The notes beneath the pieces were generated by a model that was given only the letters and a program-made list of their open reading frames with translations, was not told the DNA's origin and did not search any database. Shown piece after piece: positions 11,215-21,924 of a stretch of 64,000 bases of DNA (its first letter is position 1; every line of letters starts with the position of its first letter). This DNA comes from Rutpela maculata (taxonomy: Eukaryota; Arthropoda; Insecta; Coleoptera; Cerambycidae), in assembly GCA_936432065.2 (NCBI GenBank), contig OW386291.2, positions 102,861,823 to 102,925,822 on the forward strand, read 5' to 3'. Position numbers and translations under genes: made by a program.

Positions 11215-11500
11215 TAAAAAGTAGGTATAAAATTAATTGTAGTAATCATCGTGTTGTATTTTTTATTTGTTTTTGGAGTTGCAGAATTTTGTTTATACTC
11301 GTTTACTTCGTGCACTTTTCCTGTACGTACAACCGAAACGAATGAGCAATTTTTCAAAAAAACATTCCAAATTGAAAGTAAAACCATGATGTTTTTCACT
11401 TTTTATGTCTCCCAAAGAAAGAATTGATGAGCATTCTAAACATTTTATATTTTTACCAAGTTCCTTTATAGTCGTTTTATAGTCCCTAGCTAAACGTGCA
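11215..11500 (-). pseudogene. Possible Mutator-like transposase fragment
   Basis: On the minus strand one frame reads LGKNIKCLECSSILSLGDIK then GFTFNLECF. In a second frame TGKVHEVNEYKQNSATPKTN follows and then a TTINFIPTF run. The C-x2-C followed by LSL, a GF/F and another C recalls the N-terminal zinc motif of Mutator-like transposases in insects. This is from memory of the family and I could not align it. It is frameshifted and truncated. It adjoins the inverted-repeat arm that starts at about 11488. Confidence 0.35.
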
Positions 11501-12598
11501 CCCCCCGCCCGATCCTTGGGGACAATATTTTTCATAAAGACTAATGCCTAAGGAACAATTTAAGACATGTCTGTACTTTCAAAATGGCGGCAATATGTCA
11601 AAAAAAAACTGTTGCCAATGTTGTGTTTGTCATTTAACACAAAAACTAAAAAAGATGGTCAAAAACTTTTTTCACAAAAAACAACGTGCATAAAATTTTC
11701 TACAATTTTGTACCTATACAATATTTTGATAGGAGTTACCATTTTCCAAATAAATGAGTCCAAAATTTAGAACATGGAAATTCATATATCGGCAAATCAC
11801 TTAAGGAAATAACTGTGACAATTATTGTAAGGCGTATAATATAACTTTATATTATTAACATAAAAATAAAATAAAATGAACTGAAAAAAATTAATAATAA
11901 TAATAATATAATTTGCAGACATTGATCTCGAAAACGGTAACAGTGGTATCTGGAAAACGGTATCTCCTATCCAAATATTGTATAGGAACAAAATTATAGA
12001 AAATTTTATGCACTTTGTTTTTTTGTGCAGAAAGTTTTTCTCCATCTTTTTTAGTTTTTGTGTTAAATGACAAGAACAATATTTGCATTTTTTTAAACGG
12101 ACGCCATTTTGAAATTGCAGCCATTTTTTTTTAGGACATGTCTTAAACTGTTCCTTAGGCTTTAATCTTTATGAAAAACATTGTCCCCAAGGATCGGGAG
12201 GGTGCACGGACAGTTAGGGTGGGTTTCCGTAGTGTTACGTTTTATATTGAATTTTATATTTTATTTTAGGAGATGAATCATTTATTTGGAAAATGGTAAC
12301 TCCTATGCAAATATTGTATAGGAACAAAATTGTAGAAAATTTTATGCACCTTGTTTTTTGTGTAAAAAGTTTTTCTCAATCTTTTTTAGTTTTTGTGTTA
12401 AATGACAAAAACCATATTTGCAAAATTTTTTTTAAACAGGCGCCATTTTGAAAGTGCAGCCAATTTTTTTTTTTTTTTAGGACATGTCTTAAATTGTTCC
12501 TTAGGCTTTAATCTTTATGAAAAACATTGTCCTAAAGGATCGGGGGGGGGCACGGGCACTTAAGGTGGGCTCCCGTAGTATTACGTTAATCATGCGAT
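11488..12598. mobile_element. Composite of inverted-repeat arms (family also at 44 kb)
   Basis: Three arms of one repeat: plus at 11488-11770, minus at 11936-12235 and minus at 12241-12598. Shared blocks include CGATCCTTGGGGACAAT, AAGACATGTC, TTTCAAAATGGCG, AACACAAAAACTAAAAAAGA and TTTTCCAAATAAATGA. The stretch 11811-11935 (CTGTGACAATTATTGTAAGG, TTTGCAGACATTGATCTCGA) is the reverse of 44815-44955. The minus arm plus this stretch therefore equals the 44-kb element with its coding middle deleted. Confidence 0.7.
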
Positions 12599-12751
12599 TT
12601 TCTTCACAAAAACCTGATCTTGGCATTCGGTTGAAAGTTTAGAATCGAGTTTATTATTTCTAATACCTTCTTTAAAATTGTTTTTTTAAGGCACCTTTTT
12701 TAATAAACTTGCCTTTATATTTTAGTTGTTCTGACATTTTTAAATACGTTG

Positions 12752-15459
12752 TATAGACGGAGAGCGAGATCAACACATGCTATGCAACTCTCGAACATAC
12801 AAAAACAGACAGTTGATTCTTTTGTAAAAACACCTCGAAAACATATTTTTGAGGTCGCGCTTTGTTTTGGAATTGCGAAATTGGAAAAAATTGCACTTTT
12901 TCATGCTTTTTACTGAAATCACTATTTTCTCATTTTTAATGTTCCCACTTCTCTATATCTGTTATTTGTTGACATAAAAAATTGATATTTTAGTACTGCA
13001 ATACTCAAATCTTTCGCTTTCCAACGGTGTATGCGAAAACAATATATGTTTTGATATGACTAAAAAATAAATAATTATTAATGAAAGGGACAGTACTTTT
13101 GTATATTTTACAGCGATAAAGTGTGGATCGAGGTAACTTTTTTATTTTTCAAAATAACTGCATACTGTAATCGAGTAAGCTGTAGCTATTGAAATGAGAA
13201 AGTTTTTTTATTTGGAGCATTTTTTTATAAAATATATATTAAGTGAGAAAAAGGTGGTGTAACATGTATCATAAGCGCGGCGCTCTGGCTCGCAATCCCT
13301 AACCGTATCGGGCAACAGATAGTTTTCATTTGAATACGTTCTATGTGAGTGAGGAGCTGTTACCTTTTTTACATTATTGAAAACATTGTTGTTTTAATAA
13401 AAAATACACAATATTTTCAATATTTTTAAGTGGTTTATGATTCACAATATTGGTATAACATGAAGAGATCGGGTGAGAAACTTTTAATGTAAACACGTGC
13501 ATATTCCTAATTATAATTTTTTACCTTTATCTTTGGTCAATATTGACTTTGATCAGTGTATTGTGTATCAGGCAAGAACTTCAGAAACTGTTTAAAATGT
13601 TACAGAAGAAAACTACACAAAACTATTACACTAGGCGTCATTTAAATCGGACAATATATCAGTGGCATTGGGAGCTCATTTGGAAAATAAGGAAATTTTA
13701 TTTCTAAGAATCCCGTTTATCACACCAAGTGTAGAAGATCGTATATGAGGATTTTTTTATCAAGGCATACATGTTCCTATGAAAAATGCCGACAATACGG
13801 GCATTACTAAAAAAATGTCTTATTTGCAATAAAGAACGCGACATTAAAGGAAACCGAAAGCAACTGTATGTAGGGTCAATTAACGGGCAAAACGAAATTT
13901 TCCAGAAATCTAAGGAGTTAAACGACGAGGAAGTACTATATGGAATTCAAGAATTCAGCGACATTTGCATAGACATGATAGCAAATGATTTGAAATATCA
14001 CAATTTATGTATATTAGATTAAAAAAAAAACTAATACTTCAAAGAAACAAAACAAAACTAATATTCTTCAATTTAAAGACCTGTTTTTGCAAGCCTTATT
14101 AAAATTAGAAAAAATTTTATTGGTAAATGATGAAGTTTTAACAATAGCTCAAATTCGTCACCTTCTTCATACAGATGCCACTAAATACATCTATTGGACT
14201 GAATCATATCCAAGTTCAGATGAGATTTCATAGAAATTAAAATAACATTGGAGATAAATTACTAATAATTGCAAGGGGTTCAAAGTTGTGTAGTTATGTT
14301 TGTTCAACGGCAAAAATAATAAAATTGTTGAACGTGCCAGAAAAGAGCACATCTCAGTCATCAGATAAAAGGATGTTGCTGGACAGACCAATTCTTCTTG
14401 TCACCTACAGTCTGACATCTACCAACTTGCTAAAGTCTTAAAAACAGATATTCAATCATATAGATCTGCAGCTGATAACATAGAAATTACTAAAGAATGT
14501 GCTTCTAAAATTATTCCGAATTCGTTATACAATTTTTGTTTCAAAACTGCCTACTATTTCGTTCAGTCAAAAATACCAAACCTTTTTGAATTTGGATGGC
14601 ACAAGACAGACAGCAACATAATGCCAATCACGGTGACAATTAATGCGAAGCCCGATTTTCTAAACATAACACCATTTTGTAAGTGCAAACACCTAATTTG
14701 TAACAAATCATGTTCCTGTGCTAAAGCAAATGTACTTTGTTCCATAAGCTGTTCATGTGAAGGCAAGTGTGTATATATCGAATGTATTTATTGTGTGCTA
14801 CTACAGAATTCTATAATATTATCAATATTAATTTATGAATACATCTGAAAACGAATGCCGTACCGTGTCATTTCATGACCTGGTGCATGGTGTACCCAGA
14901 ATTTAATGCAGCGCTTACAACGCTCAAGCGTATACACTTTTATGACCACCAAACTGTTGTAAACAACGATTTTATATTTTTCAAAAATTAATTCATACCT
15001 TAAACTACATTTCCCTCGTTTATACTAGTACTTTATCTTCAATAATAAAAAAGTTTCCTCGTTACAGACTTTTTCAATGCCGCTACTGAAAAATTCATGT
15101 GAACTCGGGCGAAAATATTTTTTTTCCACCAGATAATTTATCTTTAGTATAATTTTATGTATGGCAATCGATTCATCATGTTTCGAAATATATGTGTCCA
15201 AATTTTCAAGCCGAGTTAATTGTTATTAACAAAGTTATGGGATGAGAAACATGAAATATTGTATTTTCGCGGAATTTCAGAGAAAAGTGGAAAAGTGTAA
15301 TTTTCTCCGATTTCGCAATTCCAAATCAAATCGCGACCTCCATATTCGAATTCGGCAGATCATTTTATATAAGAATATGACTTCAGTTTTTGTGTGTTCG
15401 CGAGTTGCATAGACCACTTTCATTTTGCATATTTCGAAGGTCTCGGTCTCCGGCTAGTA
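12752..15459. mobile_element. 2.7-kb long-TIR element carrying a CXC-family gene
   Basis: The left region from 12752 (TAGACGGAGAGCGAGA, then CTATGCAACTCTCGAACA, then GGAATTGCGAAATTGGA) matches the reverse complement of the right region ending at 15459 (CTCGGTCTCCGGCTA; TTCGCGAGTTGCATAG; TCCGATTTCGCAATTCC). Weaker matches (AACTTTTTTATT with a preceding CGAGG) continue inward, giving arms of about 500 bp (12752-13300 and 14880-15459). The fragment of the dispersed gene at 13786-14790 sits in the middle. I see no separate transposase. Confidence 0.65.
13786..14790 (+). pseudogene. CXC-family gene fragment, copy 1 (N-terminus, middle, C-terminus)
   Basis: Three blocks in order. 13786-14022: KCLICNKERDIKGNR, then YHNLCILD, an N-terminal Cys pair with a later YHxxC. 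About 14083-14560: FLQALLKLEKILLVNDEVLT, IAQIRHLL, KIIPNSLYNF. About 14660-14775: KCKHLICNKSCSC, LCSISCSCEGKC, a cysteine cluster of the CXC type (repeated CxC). The frame shifts and stops several times, so it is a relic. I know this protein type only as a large uncharacterised multicopy family of invertebrates and fish with a PIN/XPG-like part and a CXC-like tail. The PIN-like and ALYG blocks are not seen here and appear deleted. Function unknown. Confidence 0.55.
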
Positions 15460-16595
15460 TTCTTATTTAAGGTTATTATCTATTTCTAACTTAATCTAAA
15501 CTGAAAATGCATTTTTCAAAAATTAACACGCAGTGACAAGCAGGAGTATATGACAGTCGTATTTAATACAGTGTTGCCAAATATTTTTACTCTATCTCTC
15601 TCGCGTTTTAATTTATTAAATATACTGCTAGATTCACTCTTATCAGTATACAAGTACCTTCACAATCGTTTAGGAACACAAGAGCATAATATTAAATTTG
15701 TTTGTAACATTGGTAGGCAAGTTGTACCTAAAACTTGATACGCATTTAATTCATTTAATAGTATTATTGTTGATTCTTTATTTTTATTCGCTACCAAACT
15801 CTTGTTAAAATCTTTGGAATCCCGAGAATATTTGATAAAAATAAAGCGGAGAATTACAAATCGAAATGTATATTTCGAAGTAATAAGTAATGTCAGAGCT
15901 ATATTACTAACAAAGTAAAATAACAAAATCAATGTGTTTAAAAGCGCACGAAAAGGATACAAGTGCTGTCCTATTTTCGTAACATTACGATTTACGTGAC
16001 AAGTTGGACGTTTATGAATTAAAAGCATTGTCTTGATGTGTTTTTATAATGTTTTCTCGGTGTTTCGATAAAAAACCACCATGGCAAAGTGGCTTTTAAG
16101 TTTTATATTTATTTAATTGTAATATATTAGCTCGTTAAAATGGATAAATAAAGAAACGCGATTAAAAACAACGCATTAATTCTCATATATAAATATATGC
16201 GTAAATGCGCCTCGCTAAGGTTTTATTTCGAGCCTATTATGAAGTATAATATAGAAAGAAAACGTAAGAAAATTCTCGTAAGTATACGTGTATCACTATA
16301 AATCCGATCACAAAAGAATGTATTAGGTCTTAGAATTCATTGGATGAAGAAACTGAAGGAGTTGTAATCAATTTGTTTTGAAACAAACAAACGAAGAAAT
16401 AAAATATGGTGTCTTCTATGGCATCAACATCTAAAGTAAGGGCTTTAAAGTTCATTTAAACCTCATATTCTCGATTAAAATATTATCTTGAGAAATATTT
16501 TGCTTTATCACTCTCGTCGTCTTCAGTTTGGTGACTAAGACGTCACAAAACATAACATAACACAACACAACTAGCCCAGAAATTTTAATTTTTGG
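15460..16595. other. No gene recognised
   Basis: A 122-codon minus-strand open frame (15660-16028) has no recognisable motif and a composition like translated AT-rich DNA. I do not call it a gene. Confidence 0.35.
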
Positions 16596-17174
16596 CCCGG
16601 AATTAATTATTGTAAAGTTAAAAATTTGCAGGTACAAAAAGTTTTCTACTCTCCCCAGTCTGCTTCGATATTTTTGCGGAGTAACAAGGCCCTAAGTCTC
16701 AGATATTGCAGAACTGGCTATAAAGTGCAGCAGAAAGGTTGTTACTGGTGCGATTTGGTTCGAAATGATCATAAAAGCTTCGGAGAAGCATATCCGTTCG
16801 TATTTCAGATGTTCCATGTATATTTTGTTCATAATTTTCCGTTCTAGTGCTGTCAAAATTTCAAAAATTGAAAAAATCCCGAAATGGCACCATTGCGTAT
16901 ATATGAAGATTCGGAGAATAAAACGTACCCCAATGAACATTTCTCTTCATACTCTGGGCTTTCTATTAGTACATACTTCTCTATAGCGTCACCCGTTAAG
17001 GAGCTACGCTATGCTACGAGTGTCATGACCTCATTGGAACTGCCCTGGCTGCGCTGTTGGGACTTATTGCGAGTTCCTGTATATTACTGATGTTTTATAA
17101 GTTTTATTGAATGAAATTTAACTTGTCAGACTTAGAAAATGATTTTACTTGGCAAGACAATTGACATTATCGAT

Positions 17175-17870
17175 CTACTGGAAAGTAGGGTCGTCCGGAT
17201 CATCATCCATATCCACTGAGTGGCTGTTTGTGCAGTTGGATTCTCTACAGATCTTGCACATGATGCTGCAGTTCAGACCGGAGTTCCTACACTCGCACCG
17301 AGCACCGCAGTCTGCCTTGAAGGCACAGTAAATTAGTCGTAGCAGGCTATCGGGAGCTGGCTGCTTTGTTGTAGGAAACGGAACCAGGTCCTGGAGTCCT
17401 AATTTCCACCATCAGTCCTCCGAGTTGAGGTTGACGTCTAGCCATTGCTGAAGCTGCAAAAAAGCACATGCACATTAGTTGAGTGCTGTAAGCCTTTCGA
17501 GAGATGAAATCCTTACACTATTCTCCCTAACTCCCCCACTTGGAAGTATGCGCGGAATGAACGTTGTTTACAGGCAGCATTTATTGGCGGGAAGCTTGCC
17601 AAATCAAAGGAAGCTGTCACCGACTACTTCGCTATACTATGGTTGTGTGGGACTACTCGTAGCTGGCCCAAGCCCACCTGCTCACTGCTTCCATAAAGGG
17701 CTACGATATATCTTTCTCCAACGGCGCCGGCGCTCACAGCCCTCTTGCCAGATGCAGGATGTGAGAAGACCATGAGCATTCCTGTGTAGCTTAGGTTTCT
17801 TCTTCAGGAGCTTCCAAACCTTCTGCTTCCCCATTCTGTACAGAGCTGACGTCTGTGTCCACCATGACTT
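17175..17870 (-). pseudogene. CXC-family gene fragment, copy 2, with an intron
   Basis: Read on the minus strand: SALYRMGKQKVWKLLKKKP (17850-17790, family TSALY..GK), then after a frameshift GERYIVALYGSSEQVGLGQL, ASFDLASFPPINAACKQRSF, RAYFQ. An intron follows, then LQQWLDVNLNSEDWWWKL, PAPDSLLRLIYCAF and the cysteine cluster CGARCECRNSGLNC, SIMCKICRESNC. An acidic end (DMDDDPDD) leads to a stop at 17175-17177. The order of blocks (SALY, ALYG, LPPxxAA, WxW, CXC) matches copies 3 and 5. One frameshift and one stop break it. This is the best-preserved C-terminal half in the window. Role unknown. Confidence 0.6.
17454..17539 (-). other. Probable 86-bp intron in copy 2
   Basis: On the minus strand the coding text stops matching the family at a GTGGGG donor (17539) and resumes after TTTTTTGCAG (17454), with a pyrimidine tract before the acceptor. 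Joining the flanks gives RAYFQ-LQQWL in one frame, which aligns with the uninterrupted RVFYQIQTWKN of copy 5. Confidence 0.6.
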
Positions 17871-18661
17871 AACTACTATTACTCGATATTCCCGTACCAA
17901 TGAACCGATGCAAACACTCCAAGGACTGCCACAACTACTGAACTAAGAAGGCACAGCTCGTTGTTCGCCAGCTTGATTGTTTAGACTAGACGTGATCGAA
18001 GCAACAATGAACGCAATTAAATGTCGGAGTGGCGTAGCGCTGTAACGTGAGGCTACAGAGAAGGTAGACATACCAAAAGCCCAAAATATGAAGATATATG
18101 TTTATTAGAGCACGTTTTTCCCCTCGAGTCTTCATTTATCCGCAATGGCGCCATTTCGAAATTTTCTCAGTTTTTAAAATTTTGACAGCACTAGTACGGA
18201 AAATTATGAACACAATATGCATGGAACATCTGAAATACGAACGGATATGCTTCTCCGAAGCTTTTATGATCATTTCGACTCAAATCGGACCAGTAACAAT
18301 CTTTCTGCTGCACTTTATAGCCAGCTCTGCAATTTCTGCGCCTTAGGCCCTTGTTGCTCCGCAAAAAAAGGGAGCCGACGGAGGAGAGTAGGGGACTTTT
18401 TGGTACGTGTTGTTGTACGTTTTGGTACGTGTTGTTTTCAGCTTTACAATAATTAATTCCGGGTAGAAGCGATATATTGACTAAAACTCCTGGACTAAAC
18501 GTTTATTTACAGAAAATACTTTTTTCTGAAATCGATCGGCAATGTCTACATTTTTGGCGCGATTTCAGATCGAAAAATGCACAATTTCAGTATTTTAGTC
18601 CGTTGCTAAGAAACTATCAGGAAACAGACTGGAAAAGATCCGTTGCCAAGCAACGATCAAC

Positions 18662-18725
18662 AAAACCGTACGGGAATGTTACTTTCCCGGCCTAGGCCGG
18701 GAAAGTGACATTCCCGTACGGTTTT
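18662..18725. repeat. 64-bp near-perfect palindrome centred on CCTAGG
   Basis: Two 32-base arms (AAAACCGTACGGGAATGT..., centre GGCCTAGGCC) are inverted copies with one mismatch. A smaller hairpin CGTTGCCAAGCAACG lies just upstream at 18642-18656. Confidence 0.85.
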
Positions 18726-18729
18726 TTTA

Positions 18730-19074
18730 TGTATATTTTAGACAGTAAATAAATACACGCAGACAAACCAACTCACATTAAAATTGTATTTATTAGTAAG
18801 CAGTTAGATTGTAATGAAGCAATGTTTTGCATTAATACAAATTCCTTAATTTATAATATTGATTGTGATTTCAGAAAAAATAGTATGTATACTTCGGTGT
18901 GTAAGCACATTCCCGGACTGTATTGCTTTCACACCTAAATACACAATATACTATTTCGGCCACCTAGAAAAATAGAGAGTTTACTGCAATTGGTCCAAAA
19001 TTGAAAACTGAGATAAAGTTAGATCTTAACGTTTTGAAGTCCCCGGAACAGGAACGTGGTTTTAAAAACGTCAG

Positions 19075-19108
<34 letters not shown>

Positions 19109-19379
19109 TGTATGTATGTATGTATGCGTGCATGTATGTGAACGCAATAGCGTCGAAACTAGCAAGCCCATTTTGATAAAAGACACAAATTACATTGATA
19201 ACGAGCGTTTATTGCCATTTTGACGCATAAACCTTTTTATTTTTCAACATAACATTCATTTTTGTTATACCATTCGTTATTCTAAATTTAGTGATCACGT
19301 TTTATTTTTTTCGTCCATGTTCCGTCAAAAAAGAATTGTTCGAATCCCGCGACGGGGGGTCATTAAGTATAAATTCTAA
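18730..19379. repeat. Noncoding stretch with an (ATGT)n microsatellite
   Basis: The tetranucleotide TATG repeat runs from about 19078 to 19140 with minor interruptions near its end. A B-box-like TTGTTCGAATCCC occurs at 19338. Otherwise I see nothing. Confidence 0.7.
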
Positions 19380-20045
19380 CATCCACTGAACTAGACTGCA
19401 TCTCATTGCTCTGCGGGAACGAGCTCGGTTATTAACTTAATTATAATTTGATTTATTGTATCTGCAAATAAACAATAGAAAATCAACATTGGACTTATTT
19501 CTTTAGCCACAAAATTTGTTGGATGCTTTTGAAAGCTTAGAAATTTAATTTGTTGTTGTACGATCCAAGAAACTTTGTGAGTTTTATTTTCCAAAATGCG
19601 ACTTTCAAAGGAAAGTTGTTTGAAGTTGCAACGGAAAGCTATTACGTTAGTTTTAGCAATATTAAATGTGAGAAAATTTGAATCGCACCATTCCTTTATA
19701 TTTATATTACTACAGAGATATCACAATAGATTTCCTCATGCAATATTCTCAAATTTTTATTACGCCAGAAAATGGTGCTCTCATCGACAAAAAGCGTAAA
19801 ACTTAGTTACCAAGTCACTTATATATAGCAAAAAAAACTGGGCCAAGAATAAACCCTTGTGGAACTCCACAACTTAACTATACTAGAGGTGCGATCTTTA
19901 ATGTAGGACTGAATTCAGGCAAATGAGGTACCACTGAATCCTTAACACTGAAGTTTCTGCAGTAATATTTCATGATTTACGCAATCAAATGCTTTCGATA
20001 AATCACAAAATACAGATGCAACATGAATATTAATTAAAATTAAAC
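19380..20045 (-). pseudogene. Decayed Jockey/CR1-like RT fragment
   Basis: On the minus strand the palm of a non-LTR reverse transcriptase is clear: FCDLSKAFDCVNHEILLQKL (about 20025-19965), then in other frames GFSGTSFA, CGVPQGFILGPVFF, AIYISDLVTK, then LFVDESTIFWRN in place of the FADD box (second Asp replaced by Glu), then IKEWCDSNFLTFNIAKTNVI. Several stops and frameshifts. Truncated at both ends. The upstream part of the frame, beyond 20045, is not RT. Confidence 0.75.
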
Positions 20046-20584
20046 ATATAATAAAATAATGGAAACAGAAAAGCAAAAGGTGCGTGTTTAAAGAAATATC
20101 AGGAATAAATATGACTGAAATATGCAGGAACATTACTGACCAAAAAGCCCGTTCCAGACAATTGCAATAGCGAGCGACTGTACCAGACATTTATTATTTA
20201 AAATTTTGTGGCTTCACAAAATTATGATATTTACAAAAAATATGGTTAGGAAGAGAAAATTTAGAAAACGAGCAAAGGGCAACCAATAGAAACAAAGAAG
20301 AGGATAGAAAATAATAGATGGGAAAATAGTAGATGTGACAGATTTTATTATTGTATAGCAGGGGATGTGCCTAAATAAGTTACGGGAAGATGGACAACGG
20401 CTGAATTTGGGTTTTCTGCGAAAATATGCATTATGCTCTCTAATTTGAGTGACATTGTTTGTGCATAGGTTATCGCCAAGTTTGAATTGGTAGGAATTTT
20501 GAGGTGTAACTTTGATACAGCCCGCTCGTGCCATTATGTCCTGACAACGTGCATAGAGACTCTTAAGGAGGTGTTTCGTGAGGA

Positions 20585-20918
20585 ACAGGGATCGGCTCGG
20601 TGGCGCAGTGATTAAGGTGTTAGGCTTGCGACCATGGGGTCCCGGGTTCGAATCCTGGCTAGGATATGGATGTGTAGTGGAGTTTTTTACGTGTTGCCGA
20701 GACGGTAGCAGTGGGCTAGACTGCGGTTTTGTGAGAGACAACACGGTCTAGACGCTCTCTCCTGAGTTCGAGTCTCAGCTGCGGTAGATGGCAATGTCGC
20801 AGGGAATGGGTGTTGTGATGTTGTCTCTGTGTGTGTCTGTCCTGGTTGAGTGGTAGAATAGCCATCGGCTAAACTCCGCCAGGACATTAAAATAAATAAG
20901 GCGATTAAAAAAAAAGTA
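20585..20918 (+). mobile_element. tRNA-derived SINE
   Basis: The head GGTGGCGCAGTGATTAAGG and GGGTTCGAATCCTGGC are A-box and B-box of a tRNA-like promoter (20590-20661). A second B-box-like GAGTTCGAGTCTCAGC lies at about 20764. The body has TGTGTGTGTCTGTCCTGG and ends in a run of nine A after GGCGATT at 20907-20917. The acceptor stem does not pair, so it is a SINE head and not a tRNA. The long open frame on the other strand across it is a translation artefact. Confidence 0.7.
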
Positions 20919-21039
20919 TGCTTGCCTCTCAACTAGCGTTCTGAAGAAAAAAAGTTGATTGAAAAACGATTATATTTGACCTTTTCAGTTTGTCTTCTCA
21001 TGGCAAACAAATCAACAGAATATTTTTTAAAAAAGCACA

Positions 21040-21183
21040 ATAGGGAGTAAGGGAGTTTGCAAACGAATATACCTTGAAGGGGAGGTTTCACAAATGTTAC
21101 AAGATGTTACAAAGGAAGTGGACAGTGGGCGTAAAAATAGCCCAGTCTTGCGAACGTATTTGTTGAATGGACTCAATAACTGT
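21040..21183 (+). other. Coding-like fragment, unknown
   Basis: One plus-strand frame reads EGVCKRIYLEGEVSQMLQDV and then TKEVDSGRKNSPVLRTYLLN, compositionally more like protein than its surroundings. It runs straight into the MITE at 21184. I do not recognise it. It could be an exon fragment cut by the MITE or chance. Confidence 0.2.
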
Positions 21184-21905
21184 AAAAAACCGCTGCCCAA
21201 GGAATCACTACTTCCACATCCAGATTCTCTATCCAAGTCAGTCACAACGAAAAAACTTTGTATGTGAAAATAATTGTTTATGGAACTTTAATAATATAAT
21301 ATTTGAAATCCTCTACACCAAAAACCCATAAAACCATACCCCACATCGGTAGTGGGGTGGGGGTGGTGATAGGGGGGTGGTAGTGGGGGGGTGTATGAAG
21401 TAAAAGAATATTTTGAGGTTTCTGGTTCCTGTACATAAACTAAATCACATTTTTTTTTCATCCCCTTTAATAAGGAGGTGGGGGTGGTAATGGGGGTGGC
21501 TAATGCCAAAATTTTTTTTGAGATCTTAGCTTCTCTTGTATATACTAAATACCAATTTCATGGACTCTTACCTGCTTGATTTACCCATTTACCCCAAATT
21601 TACCCCAATTTACCCCCCAACCCTTCGACGGAACAAGATCAAAATATAATCTAGTTCTAGATCTCGTTAAAGTACATATGTGTACCAAATTTCAAGTCAA
21701 TATCTTAAACAGTTCCAGAGTAAACGTGCGCACAAAAAAAAGTTACAGACAGACCGACAGACCGACAGACAGACAGAAATTTTTTTTTTTTCGCTCAAAC
21801 TTAAAATCTCGACGTTTCATGACATTTTAAGCCTATTTGGACAATAAAAAGTTTTTTTTTTAAATTTTTTGTCGTTACTATACTTCCACTGGACGTGGAA
21901 GTAAT
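21184..21905 (+). mobile_element. MITE-like element, ACTTCCACATCCAG family, copy 1
   Basis: It starts AAAAAACCGCTGCCCAAGGA then ACTACTTCCACATCCAG, and ends ACTTCCACTGGACGTGGAAG. The TACTTCCACATCCAG block is inverted at the right end, where it also forms a hairpin. Inside are TTTACCCC runs, AAATTTCAAGTCAATATCTT, CAGACAGACCGACAGAC and a T tract. It inserted at the downstream edge of the RT/RNase H remnant. Open frames here and at 51768 look alike only because the repeat is the same. Confidence 0.8.
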
Positions 21906-21924
21906 TAAATATTTTACTTACTGA

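Larger units (their letters stand above)
16596..18463. mobile_element. 1.87-kb long-TIR element carrying a CXC-family gene
   Basis: The arms 16596-16941 and 18097-18463 are inverted copies over about 350 bp. They start CCCGGAATTAATTATTGTAA at the left and end with the complement of that at 18463. Shared inner blocks include GAAGCATATCCGTTCGTATT, ATTTTCCGT and TAGTGCTGTCAAAATTT. Both arms give the same apparent peptide (MEHLKYERICFSEAFMIIS), which reflects the repeat and not a gene. The interior is GC-richer than the window and holds the gene fragment at 17175-17870 on the minus strand. No target duplication is obvious. Confidence 0.8.

Noticed and set aside
15660..16028. 122-codon open frame on the minus strand
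   Set aside because: Rich in Leu, Ile, Phe and Asn as expected of AT-rich noncoding DNA, no motif, no neighbour support.
16692..18346. Two similar 82-codon frames (minus at 16692, plus at 18098)
   Set aside because: They are the two inverted arms of one element; the similarity reflects the repeat.
20585..20661. Functional tRNA gene
   Set aside because: A and B boxes are good but the acceptor stem does not pair and the body continues to a poly(A) tail.
20214..20744. 176-codon open frame on the minus strand
   Set aside because: It runs through the SINE; peptides such as SQDSNPGPHGRKP are the well-known reverse translation of a tRNA-derived B box, not a protein.
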